This document shows positions 49,601-61,738 of a DNA stretch of 64,000 nt, piece by piece. Both the position numbers and the translations under genes were made by a program. Position 1 is the first letter of the stretch. Each line of letters begins with the position of its first letter. This stretch comes from Phylloscopus collybita. Taxonomy: Eukaryota; Chordata; Aves; Passeriformes; Phylloscopidae. The stretch covers positions 21,859,501-21,923,500 of the forward strand of contig JAJNNQ010000009.1 in NCBI GenBank assembly GCA_027886175.1. The letters run 5' to 3'. Under the pieces are notes generated by a model. The model was not told the DNA's origin, searched no databases, and saw nothing but the letters and a program-made list of their open reading frames with translations.

Positions 49601-52600
49601 TCAAAGGTCCTTAAGCTGGCAGTGGCACATAATGAACAAGGAAATTGCACCATGTAATCACAACAGGATAATTAGTGTATATTTACTTTGTCAGAGGAAC
49701 ACAGGGTGAGTAAAATAGGCTCAGTAACCACTTTGCTGCTGGAGATTCTGTAGAGGCAAGAGGCAATTTCTCACAGCACTGTCTCTTGAGAGCATGCAGC
49801 AGGGATCAGCTGCTTCCTCATCACACCTGAAAGGACACCCAGAGGACTAACACCTCTGGGAATTCACACCCACAACACAGGCATAAAACAAGCAATATCT
49901 GACTGAGGCACAGATCAGAAATAACAGCAACGGTGATACACACAGCTCTTGAATCCTTAATATCCTTAGGATTAAGGATTCAAGGGCAGAAAGCTGCATT
50001 TTTACCTTCTATGAAGCTGAATGGAGATGAATGCCCACTACTGCATTTCATGTCTACCTTCAATTTGGGTAATTCCAGCTAGCAAGATAGATCTCTCCCC
50101 TACTGCAAGAAACTCTTGATGTTTCTGAAAAAATACAACTCAATGCACCCCAAAATCCAACATCACTGTGCCCTGTGAAACAACAGAACTATACAAGTTT
50201 TGCTCCTCTGCAACAAATAGGTTCTTCTCTCCTTTCATTAGAAATAGCTTTAGTTTAGATTTCCAGACTGCTTCTGTTCAGCAGGGTTCCCACTCACCTG
50301 CTGGACTCAGCCCACTCTGAGCCTCCCAGGTCATAGGGGGAACTCAGGGAACTTTTTCTCTCGCACCCCCTGATCTTCTGTGCCTGGTCTGGCACCCTTT
50401 CAAGGAGTCTCCACAGGGAGTAGGATGAATCCAGGCAGTGTATTTAACTCACACTTAGTGAGATATAAAATCAAGCCACAGCACTGTCTGAAACAAGAGG
50501 GCAGGGCTACATCACACAACATGTGGGGGAAAAATAGCACTAAACAAACTAAAAGAATGAGGATTACCTCTTCCAGCAGAAACTCACTGGCTCAGCTGTA
50601 CTATTAATTTTCATTTTACTCAAATCCATTTGGCTAAAAGGATATTCTTCAGTTTATAAGAACTCTTCTCCCAGTGTACCCAAACAGCTGAATTTCTTTC
50701 TTCAGCAGTGCTCCAAACTGAGTGGATTACATACAGCTGCAAGGCTGCAAAGCTGGGTGATTTCACTTCACACTCCAAACGGTGGCAATTGAAAAATAAA
50801 CAAATACAGAAAGAAGCAGTTTTGTTTCTCTGAAAGCAGCGTAACTCCACCTCCCCATTCAACACCATGCTAAGGCATGTCCTGTGTACTTGGACATGGC
50901 TTGTGAGTACTGCCAAGTATCACACTGCCCTTCCCTGCCCTCACTGAAGCCAGAAGCTGGGGACTTTTCAAATTTTCACCTTATTTTCCAACCTTCAGTC
51001 TAGCAATTCTGTGCTGTTCAATGAATCTCTCTTCCTTTGAAAAGGGAACACAGCAGAGATAATAGCTACAAGTTGTCAAACACCATATATAAACCAGAAA
51101 TCAAAAAAGCATACTATTAGTTTGCAGCTGAAATTGTTTCAAATGCAATTAAGTGTATTTCAAGCTACATATATTTGTGAACTAAATTATAATTACTTGG
51201 GTAACTTAGGTACAAGACAATTCTAGTGTTGTATGTAAATTCTGCTTTTCTTTATCATATTATGCCTTAGTGAGAACTCCCTTCAATTTTGATGAGTTAG
51301 TACAGGAAAAGAAATGCACTGCCATATTAACACAAATCTAAGGAAATAATTGCTTAGCTAAAATTCCACCATCTACTGTTTTTGCAAGCATCTAAAAACA
51401 CAGCCAATAGTCACTGGAATTGCTGATCAGGATTTTTAGAAAGTGGGACACACACACACAGAAAGAGCAAAACTGCAGATCCATCAAAAAATCACTTTGA
51501 GTTCAGGTCGGCTTCTTATCACAAAGGTTTTGTAAAATTGCTACTGAAATAACTATTTCTTTTTTGGCAGGACATCAAGGAAAAAAGACTTGAAACATCA
51601 AAAATGCCTATTAAATAATAAATATGTCCCCCAGATACTTTTGACCTCAAAAGGAAATGGTATCAGCCATGGTGAATGATGCCTGTATTACTCCCCCTCA
51701 CTTTCAGAGGTGCATTCAGGCACCAATCCTCCATAGGAAGTGATGTGATTTCCCTATGGAGGCACCTCAAGCTAGGCACGTTGTTCAAATCAGAGTGGCA
51801 CAAAGCTGAAGCACCTTCCATGGTCATTTCTGCAGCATGCAGAGCACAGAGCTGAAGGACAGCAAAGACAAGCACCAATGGCACTGAACAATGACAGTCA
51901 CTGAGAAAGAAGAGCAGATCTTCCAAACCTTGCTCTCAACCCATTCATTAAAACAGTATCCATGTGTTCCAGACAAATGCTGCAAAACCAAGTTCTGCAA
52001 AAGCCTCAGCACACAAGCACACACCCAGACAGAAATGCCAGCCACAGCTGCTGGGGCCAGGTGAGAAGCAGGAGTGGCGAGAAAGCAGGGGAAAAAAAGA
52101 AAAATTTAAGAAAGCAACAGTAACTTCGCCATCCAGAATTGCTCCCTAGTTTTCTCCAAACCTGCACCAGGATTTTAAGCACCTATTGGAATGCCAACAC
52201 CCAAAGACGTAGTGCACAGAACGATCCAGTCCAGAATGCAATGTAGATGTGGGAACTGTATTTGGATTAATTACAGAAGACTAGTAGATCTAATTTAGAA
52301 ACTTCCAAGAGCACAGAATCTGAGCTGTAGAGCTACATAGCTGAGAGAGCTGTTGGGAAGCCCTATCAGCTCTGATTTGCCCACAAACCCTCCAGTTGGC
52401 ACATGCATCACATAGCGCAGATTTTGGTTTCACTCAGCTGCGTACTGATATAAGGCCATAACTTGACCTGGCTCTGGAAATCTGTAAATTTCCATTTTGC
52501 TTTTTCAAGTCTGTTTTTACTTATCAGAAGAAAAAAAAAATCCCCTACTTTGTAAAAATGCATAGCCTTTTTATTCCTGTTCCAAGCCAAAACCAACACC

Positions 52601-55600
52601 AGATGGAAACTCATTTAAAATTTTTACATCTTTCTGCAAGGAGGTTATTATTACCAGCTAAGCAGCCCCAGGAAAAAAATAAGTAAATTTAAAAAAAATA
52701 AATCAATGGACTATGAAAGTGATTTACATTATATATAATGAGTGAACACAGAAGAAAAATGACCAACCAGAGTGACTTCTTCAGAAATAATGATGTATTT
52801 TTATTTACTCTGAAAACAACAAAAAGTCTGAAAATACCATCAGGTCCCACCAGATAAGAAATGCATAATACATGTTCCTAAGGGCAGTGGAGGAAACCTG
52901 AAATAGTTTTACTCTGCAACAAATCTCAGCTCCTAAAAAGATATAAGGCCACAAACTGACTTGCTGTGAGTCAGACCATGCCAATTGCAGAGGCCAAAGA
53001 CACCCAAAAAGCTGTCTCACCTCCATTCCCAACCCTCGGGCTATGCAACAACTCAGGTGAGAGAGCCAGACCAGGTGAGAGAATGGGACATCTTGGTGCT
53101 TCCTGAGTTTCTGTCTGAAGCTTTAAGGTGGCTGCTTTACATGTCACTGGGTCACTTTTTTGGCTGGAATAAGAGGAACAGTTCTGTAGGTAACTCATTT
53201 ATAATTCATAAAATATTAAGCATTTTGCAGCTCTCACTATGAATGCAGAGCATCATTTTCTAATGCTGCTTATCACAGCCAGTCTCAGCAACAAACTGAT
53301 ATCAAAAACCAGTAACAGAAAAGTTTTCTGATACTGAGAATACTTAGCAAATATATACAGCACTTATATCTTATTCAGAATGTGTGCAGTGGCCCTTACT
53401 GATCAGCCACTACAGAAATCTGAACAATGGCATGTCTTTTTAAGAAAGTAAGAGCTGTCTAAGTGTTATATTTATACTATTTGCAGAGAATTCTTTATTT
53501 AGATTTCTATGGTAACCAGTAAGTAAGAGGACTGCAGTTTGTATTTTGAATTTTTTCATTCCCCATAGTCCAAACTAGCAGTACTACAACCTTTTTTCAA
53601 GAAGGAAAAAGCAATAAGCAAACATCTTATGGACTCAAATAGAGCCGAGTCTTTAGTAATTAACTTGAGATGGAGTTTTCTAACAGAGTAACAAACAAAT
53701 CATTCATTTAAGCTATCCTTTTTTAAGCAACTTAGTAATAAAACCAGTCTGGTATGTATTACCTACTAGGCAAAAATTTGCCACAACTGGATTTCTGCTG
53801 TTACATTGTTTTATCTGTCAAAATGCAACCATTGAAGAGGAAATGGGCAAGTTTGTTTTCCCTCGGACACATAAGGAATCAGGGACCACATACATTGTGA
53901 GAACCAGTCCCTGCTGCAGAGGTACCACACTGTTAACATGTGAGGAATGTTAACATGGGAGGAAGCATGTTCATTATTAAACCACACCAATTTAATTTGA
54001 AAACCGGGTCAGAAAATGTACTGCAGCCCACAGTCACCCTACACCTCCAGAACAGACTATAGCCAGGCTGGTCCAACAGCAAATTGTGCTTGTTGCAAAC
54101 ACTACAGGGCCAGCACGACTAGCACCAGATCCCTCACCCACACTGCCAGGTTATGGGTTTTAACATCAAGTCCTCCTACTTACATTTTGGGAAAATAAAA
54201 CTTCAGGAAGAAGAACATAATTGCTGTGTTTTGTAAATAATCAGAACTCAAAATGAGTGTTATTTATTTCTTTTGAGGGGGAACTGCAAAGCAGGAAAAA
54301 AAATCTACCTCTCTCCCAAAATACAAGGTATGTCCATTTTAACATCAGAATTGTATGTATTCTCAGGTATTCACTTCTTTCCCTTTGTTAGTCTTGATTT
54401 CTGAAGAGGATGCCAGCCCCAGGCACTAGTCAGTTAGCCTTTAGATCCAAATATCCGAGACTAATTTCCAAAACCCTCAGAGAAATTAATCCACTGGCAA
54501 TGACAAATTATTTTTATGGAATATTCCTCTCCCACATTCCACACCTGTCCACTCTCTTCCAAGCATTTTGGTTGTCAGAGATACTCCTACCTTCTAGAAG
54601 CTCATGAGCAAGTCTGGAGCAAGTGTTCCCCAGCAAGCCCATTTCTGTTCAGCGCACTGAGTTAAATTTTTGGGAATTATGATTCCTCCCTAGACAACGG
54701 CTATTTTTATCAAGGAAAGAGGATATCCTGTCCCCATCTCCTGTGAGTTTCATCATACATCCACAACTCCCAAGTGAAACTGCACAGGACTTTGAGAACG
54801 ACAGCATTCTGGCAAGAACACTGAGGGTGTAGTCATGAGACAGCCCCAAACTGCCTAGAGGAAAGCAATCTCTGAACACAGCACAGCAGGAGCCCTCCAC
54901 TACCACATTCCCTTCACATTCCCTTCCCACTGTCCAGATGCCAGACAGATGACCAGGCAGCAGCAGATGACAGCCAAGGCAATCACGATGCACCTACCTG
55001 GAGTCACCAACCAGGACGGCTCAGTCTCAAAAGCCACCTTTTGCCAAACCTGTTTAGCACAAGACAGAAGACCTGTCACCAGTGCTCGATCAGCAGAGGG
55101 TCAGTCTGCATTCAGCAATGCTTGCAATGGGACAAGTGGGACATCGTCAGCAGCCCCACAGCACAGGACCTCCATGCCCAAGCGCAGAGAAAATGGCAGA
55201 GGCACTCCACCTACCCAAAATATCCTAAAGCACTGAGAGCCAGGCACTCTTTGCAGCTTGGGCAACTTGCAGAGCCAAAATAAAAGAGCAGGGAAACACT
55301 GGGGAAGGTACACTTTACTACTAGAGCCCCATGAATGTGCACCATTTTTCCTGGTTCCCCCAGGGGCCTGTCAGCACCAGCCACTTCATCCCTCTCGCCA
55401 GCTTCTCCCACCCCCAAAACTGTGGTGCCTGAGCACAAACAAAGGCATCCTGTTTTAACATACCACTTTACAGCAAGAGCATGGAACAGCAACAGTAGGC
55501 CATAGCCAAAAAAATTAAAAGAGAACAGAAGTTCTGTGGAACAGAAAGCACTTTCAAAGCACCAAGTTTCACTGGGATGCAGAAGCCAGTGAATGAGCAC

Positions 55601-56076
55601 TCAGTTTCACTAAAATTACTCCAGACTAGTAAAGCACACCATTACACAGGGTAATAAACTTGAAAAACAAGAGCTTGTTAGATACAGTAGAACAGGAACA
55701 CATTTTCTACCTGTGGCTTATATCCCCTCCTTGATCTAATAAATCTAATTCATTTCAACATCAGTGAAGGAAAACAGAGTACTTCATCTTCCTCATGGTC
55801 CTACACAATGCAACTAGCCAGTTTAAGAAGGGAGAAGTCACAAGTGCCTACCAAGAGATGTGTCAGCCAGAGGCAGGCTCCTTGCCAACAAAAACTGCAG
55901 CATATTCATCTCTGCACCCCCACACCAAGCCTCCTAAAAAACTCTTCACAGCAAATCTTTCCTTAGAAACTTCTTAGCATGAGCTATACTGAAGTATCTC
56001 CTACTGTGTTCTGCAAAGCAAACTGCAAAGGTCTCAAATATTCCCTCACTCTGTGCTTGCACATGTTAAGTCATAT
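46630..56076 (-). other. APBB2: APBB2 5' intron, right-central part
   Basis: More than 9 kb of AT-rich intron without a recognised exon or transposon. One strong inverted repeat occurs at 49948-49984. Short CA runs occur near 51451 and a tandem ACATTCCCTTC near 54904-54926. ORFs of up to 129 codons have no support. Confidence 0.65.
49948..49984. repeat. 14-bp perfect inverted repeat
   Basis: CTTGAATCCTTAAT (49948-49961) and ATTAAGGATTCAAG (49971-49984) are exact reverse complements around a 9-nt spacer that itself contains ATCCTTAGG. It could extrude as a hairpin. No transposon ends or coding context are seen around it. Confidence 0.85.
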
Positions 56077-56720
56077 AATCACAGAATACCCTGAGTTGGA
56101 AGAAACCCACAAGATCATCAAAGTCCAACTCCTGGCCCTGCACAAGACAACCCCAACAATCACACCATGTGTCTGATAGCACTGTCCAAACATTTCTTGA
56201 ACTCTGACAGGCTTGCTGGTGTGACCACCTCTCTGGGGAGCCTGTTCCAATGCTCAAGCACCTTTTGGGGGAAGAACCTCCTAATATCCCATCTAAACAT
56301 CCCCTGGTGCAGCTTGATGCCATTCCCTCATGCCCTATTGCTGATCACAAGAGAAAAGAGTTCAGCACCTGTTTCTCTGCCTCCCCATGTGAGGAAGCTG
56401 TAGACCTCAGATGAGTTTTCTAACAGAGAAAACTCATCTGAGGAGAGAACTCTTGTTCTCCTCCAAGAACAAACCAAGTTACCTCACCTGGTCCTCACGT
56501 GACTTCTCCTTGAGACACTTCACCATCTTCATGGCCCTTCTTTGGACTCTCTCTAATAGCTTTATATCCTTCTTACACTGTGACAATGGACACAGCACTC
56601 AAGGTGAGGCTGTCCCAGTGCAGAGCAGAGGCCCAGCAGACTATGCTGTGCCTGTTACACCCCAGGACACAGCTGGCCCTCTTGGCTGCCAGGGCACGCT
56701 GGCGACTGAATGTCGTGTTT
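56077..56720 (-). mobile_element. CR1 LINE 3' portion, minus orientation
   Basis: From ATAATCACAGAATACCCTGA and GTTGGAAGAAACCCACAAGATC onward the plus strand is the reverse complement of a CR1 3' end, continuing through the familiar AGCCTGTTCCAATGCTC, CCTCATGCCCTATTGC and TTCATGGCCCTTCTTTGGAC segments to about 56720. It is 5'-truncated and moderately diverged. Part of the expected sequence near 56405-56443 is replaced by a perfect palindrome. Confidence 0.88.
56405..56443. repeat. 17-bp perfect inverted repeat inside the CR1
   Basis: CCTCAGATGAGTTTTCT (56405-56421) and AGAAAACTCATCTGAGG (56427-56443) are exact reverse complements with a 5-nt loop AACAG. The left arm is partly normal CR1 sequence, while the right arm is not expected there, which suggests a templated inversion. 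Confidence 0.9.
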
Positions 56721-59700
56721 TTAAGAATGACAACTCACCATTTAGGTGGCACACTTTAGCACATTCTCTCCAGAGAAGCCACTCTGAAGCATCCCCCTGC
56801 ATTCAGCTACTCCTCTGCTTGGTTACACTAGCTTAAAAAGTCACCATGCTGCAGGCTGACTAAGGTCTAGGGAGATAGCCACTGTAGCCAGCTAATTCCT
56901 TTTGGTACTTACCAAGTGATTCCCAGCCTGACTCCCTGACCTTTGCTACTGCAACCATGACAGGACCATCTCTATTCATCCCATGTTTGATAACTATACC
57001 CAGAATGTCCCTGCTGGATTTCAGGAACAGCACGAGTAGCAGGTAGATCAAGAACTGAAAGAGGCACCCAGAAGCTCTTTTTTTTTTCAAAAGGAAGCTA
57101 TATATATACACACATATATACACCCATATGCCTAATTATACTTTGATCCAAAACACATAAGCCCCCAGCAGCCACCACACAGTGAAGAAAACAGTTGCTT
57201 CTAGATGCTGACACCCTACTTCAGGGCAAGGAGTATCAAGAGTAGTTTGGACTGTACAGTGGGACCTCACACCTTTGTTTTTTGTTTTAAACATCAATGC
57301 TTTGTTTTGTGAAAACACAGACCAATTTCCATCACAACAATGACAGGAATCCTCCAAAGCACTAGCATCCTTCCCACCAACAGATAAGGCGAATCACCCT
57401 CTGTGTGACCCTACCCAAAATAGCACACTTGAGCTCTGGTACACCAGGCAGGTCCAACCACGTTCAGTTGCCTCTCTCTGTCCAAGTAGAGCAAGCTAAA
57501 CCCAGCTGTAGATGGCTGCTGGCCTCCCAATGTCACAGCAGGAGAAAGGTCACCACTGCAGCACACAACAGTGCCAACTGTGTCTTTAGCAGTTCACCAG
57601 CATACACACATGTTCCAAATAGAGGGGGGGAAAAAAAACGAGCCCCTTTTGGCTCATTTAGGTACAAGCCAGCCTACTGCTACTCACAGTACTGCAGTGG
57701 TACTCCTATACAAGGGCACTTGCTTTTGAACACCAGAAGTGATGGAGGAAAAAAACCCCACAAATCTATGATAATTCTTCTCCACAGACAGGAAGCAAGA
57801 AACAAAGAGATCACAAAAAGAGAAAACATTGTAACATGCATTAAACCACCCCCACCCCCCCCCCAAAAAAAATCAAAAAACCCCCAAAAAACCCAAAACA
57901 AAACACAAAACAAAGGGAATAAGGAGGCAGGACTTTGGATGGCTTTTTTTCTAAATGTTTCTAAAAGGACTAAGTTATTTAAAACAACTCTCTTTCCTTC
58001 CATTTGCAGCATATTTTATCTAGCTTTTTTTTTTTGATCAAGCTCATGTTCCTTCTGTTCAACCAAGTAATCCAACAATTTGATATGTGAACTACTCAAT
58101 ACTCCTTTTAACACGGAGTTCATATGTCACCGATAACCAGTTCTTAGGGATGCAGAAACACATCAAAAATCCCTGTGCAGTTCCTAGAGCTCTACATAAT
58201 AAAGGGCACAAAACTTTCCTGGAAAAATATCTCTAGTATCCAGCTACAATGAAAGGGGAGCACATCTACACAGTCTGGCTGATCCAGGTATCAAATGTTT
58301 GGCCTCTGTAAGTAAATAAGCAAAACAGAAAGACAGAAGAAAGTAAAGTGAAATTGAAGCAACCACAGAAAACCCAGGCTAGGACTAAAACCCCCGTCAA
58401 TACCCCCAAATATGCTCCCAACAGAAAACAAAACCCAATGTGAACACAGGTATACATAAGGAATGACATAAGAACATTTTGCTGCATTGTCCTTCGGTAA
58501 GTGTTTGGATTTTAAAGGCATAAGTGACTGTTCACAGTTTCACAAGGAAAGGGGATTCAGATGGTAGCAATAGTCCCTCTCTATTTGTGCTGACTTCTAA
58601 GAAAAGAGCAACTAAAACATTAAAAGTCCATGGTCGGCTTCATAAAGCTCCTACAGTTATATATTAGCATTACAGAAATATGGATTCTTCCATAGTCTGA
58701 GGTACCTTTAAAGCATAACTATTCCACTTTTTTGAAATAATTCTGCCTGCAGGACTGCAAGCTAGCTAGAAAGAAATATATACCCATTGCTAGGACAGGG
58801 CTAGTTGGGAAATGCAGCAATGGCAGGGGAGCATCAAGAGCTGAGGAGATGCTCAGCACACTGCACAAGCCTGAAGTGCCCAGCCACCCCAAGGCATAAA
58901 GGGGAACAGGGAGACTGCCTTCCTTTTTTCTCAGCACAAACCAACAGTCAGGTATTATTTTCTATTATCAGATAAGAGGTGCTTTTGGAAAGTTAATAGT
59001 CTGACAGTTAATCAAGAAAATTCTCCCCAGAGAACAGACTGCTTGCTTTCTGCAGAACACAAACACATCCAATTGCTTCTAATATAAAAGCCTGATTACA
59101 CAGCAACCCATGCCACTCACACTGCAGTCTAACACTTGAAATTTCCCTTCAAAGGCATCATCACCAAAAGTACCAGTTTATGCTGTCAAACAGCACCTTA
59201 AGAGCATATTGCAGTAGTATTTTCTTTATATTAAATATGCGGAGCATAGAAATAAGTCAAAGGTACACTTTGAAAAGATAGTCAAGTACTTTTCTTCTAA
59301 ATACAGATTTCAAACAGATCATTGACAAATGAGAAGACGTAGGAACACCATAGGGGTGTGTTCTCCAAATATTTTGTTCAGAGGGTTACCACAAAAAATG
59401 CAAAAGGCCTCCAAAACCCCCTACTTGAATTCAGCCAGAAATGCATACCACACAAGCACAGTACTTCCACTAAGAAAGCAGCCGATGGGGTGGTTTTGTT
59501 TATGCACCGATTAGGCTGTTAAAAGCTTTCAGAGGTACCCCACCTACCAGAGTGCATTCCTCAGGGTGTGTAAAAACACAAAGGTCCTCTTTTTCACTGA
59601 AGATCTCTAAAACTGTAACAGAGAACAGATTGTTTCCTAACATCTTTCATACTACCCTGTTTGTATTCCTGCAATTCAACACATTATTCCCAGCATTTAA

Positions 59701-60569
59701 CTTCCTCCTCATCTTAATGCCTTAAATTTGATGAATATATCAGCATTATTTTCCCCACAGAAACCCAAAGCCAATTTATAACACAGTAAGGCTTAAAGAC
59801 CTTCAGATATAGTGCTATAAAAATTATAATAGAGTTCAAGTGCTGCTGTTTAGATATAACTTTATTCACATTACAAAGTAAAGATGCAAAGGACAAAATG
59901 CCTGGACGGGTGACTGTGCTGCAAGTGATGACTATTTTTCTTTAATCTATAAAGCCATTTCTCTTAACTACAGTCTTGCAGATGTAAAATCAAGAGTAAT
60001 GTAAGTGTACAGGAGTACACTAGGAACATCAGCAATGCTGGCTCTAAAGCACAGAGACCCATCCCTGAGATGGCACCACCCCAAACTGCCAAGGCTGCAC
60101 GCTGCTGCCCAAGCTCAGGCACATTGCTTCTGGTCCTGAGCCAGATGGCATGAAACCAGCTCACATCTCCTCCAGAGCCACAGCACATTTATGTGCAATG
60201 CAGATAATCCTTCTACAACAACCAAGTGTGGAAGGTGGGGGGGACATGATACTATTCACAAGAAAAATTCCAACAACACTTGGCTGAACAAGACAGCAAA
60301 TTTGCCCGCATTATTGCATCTGTATCTTGCCATAAACACCATCATCTAAAGTCAGCTTGCTTCCAAGCTTTAAACTCAACAGATAAAACCTACTTGAGGA
60401 ATTGTACTCATTTACATATCAAATACTAACAAACATTTCACTGTTTTAACCCTTTTCTTATTCCTTCACTGATGTTAAAACTTGGGTTTCGTTTTCCTAT
60501 TTTCCCATACTTTTGCTGCATGTTAGCTACAATTTGGTAGAAACATCCTACCATAAGATTTTAAGTTGT
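56721..60569 (-). other. APBB2: APBB2 5' intron between two CR1 copies
   Basis: AT-rich intron with a TA/CA microsatellite (about 57100-57126) and a C-run plus A/C-rich run (about 57847-57915). The 210-codon plus-strand ORF at 57405-58037 crosses that low-complexity run and shows no domain, so I do not call it. Confidence 0.6.
57847..57915. repeat. C-run and A/C-rich low-complexity tract
   Basis: CCACCCCCACCCCCCCCCCC is followed by A-rich units of AAAACCC and AAAACAAAAC type. It resembles the longer tract at 32463-32655. Confidence 0.8.
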
Positions 60570-61738
60570 GTGTTTGAAGAGATGCTGGAAGTGGATGCTG
60601 TCTGCCTGGATTTTAGTAAAGTCTTTGATACCATTTTCCACAGCATTTGCTTAGAGAAACTGGTTGATCATTATTTGGATGGGTGCACTGTTCTTCAGGT
60701 AGAAAACCGGCTGGATAGTCAGCCCCAGAGAGTGGTGATGAGAGGTGATCCAGCTGACAGCCAGTCACATGTGGTGGCACCCAGAGCTTGGTCAATGACC
60801 TGGACAAACAGATGAAGTGAATTTGCAGACAGTCTGCATACAGCACAAGTTGGGTGGGTGCATTGATCTACTGGAGGACACAAAGGCTTCCATAGAAGGA
60901 ACTGGACAGGCTGGATCAATGGCCCAAGGCCAGCTGGATGAGGTTCAACAAGGCCAAATGCTGGGTTGGGAACCTGGGTCACAACAAGCCCCTGCAGCAC
61001 AACAGGCTGGGGGCAGAGTGGCTGGAGCGAGGCCCAGTGGAAGAGGCCCTGGGGGTGCTGGTCCACAGCTGGCTGAACATGAGCCAGCGTGTGCACAGGT
61101 GGCCAAGAAGGCCAATGGCATCCTGGCCTGTGGCAGCAACAGTGTGGCTAGAAACACATCAGAAACATGGCAGTCATTGTCCTGTCCCGAGCACGGGTGA
61201 GGCCACAATTCCAGTACTGTGTTCAGTTTTGGGCCCTTCATTACAGGAAAAACTGTATGAGATGCTGAATCGTGTCCAGTCAAGTGCAGAAAAGCCAGCA
61301 AAGAATCTGGAGCCCATGTCTTAACATGGAGCAGTTGAGGGAGCTGTGGTTGTTTAATCTGGAGAAAAGGAGGCTCACAGGGACTTTTTTTACCCTCTAC
61401 AAGAGAGCCAAGGTTGAAGGAGGTTGCAGCCAGGTGGGGCTCAGGGTCTTCTCCCAGGTAGCAAGTCATTTGACACAAGGCAACAGCCTCAAGTTGTGCA
61501 AGGCAGATTTATATTGGATATTAGGAAAGACTTCTTCACTGAAAGGGTTGTCAAGCATTAGAACAGGCTGCCCAAGGAAGTGATGGAACCACTGTCCCTG
61601 GAGGCATTTAAAAGTCATGTAGATGTGATTCTTAGAAATAGGGTTTGGTGATGGACTTGACAGTGCTACATTAACAGCTGGACTGGATCATCTTGGAGTT
61701 CTCTTCCAGCCTAAATGATTTTATGATAATGGGTACCA
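60570..61738 (+). mobile_element. 5'-truncated CR1 LINE with RT remnant
   Basis: The plus strand encodes LDFSKVFDT followed by a His-Ser and LEKL context, the conserved region around the first catalytic Asp block of CR1 reverse transcriptase. Then come degraded RT segments in shifting frames. Familiar 3' sequence follows (CTGTGTTCAGTTTTGGGCCC, GGAGAAAAGGAGGCTCA, GATTCTTAGAAATAGGG), ending TTCCAGCCTAAATGATTTTATGATAAT near 61738 (about). Internal deletions and frameshifts break the ORF, so it is dead. The minus-strand 177-codon ORF at 60945-61478 is its antisense shadow. It lies antisense to APBB2. Confidence 0.88.

Noticed and set aside
57405..58037. 210-codon plus-strand ORF, one of the longest outside the ERV
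   Set aside because: It crosses a C-run and A/C low-complexity tract, has no domain-like pattern, and the antisense frame is open too. Chance ORF.
60945..61478. 177-codon minus-strand ORF
   Set aside because: It is antisense to the CR1 copy and mirrors its GC-rich sequence.
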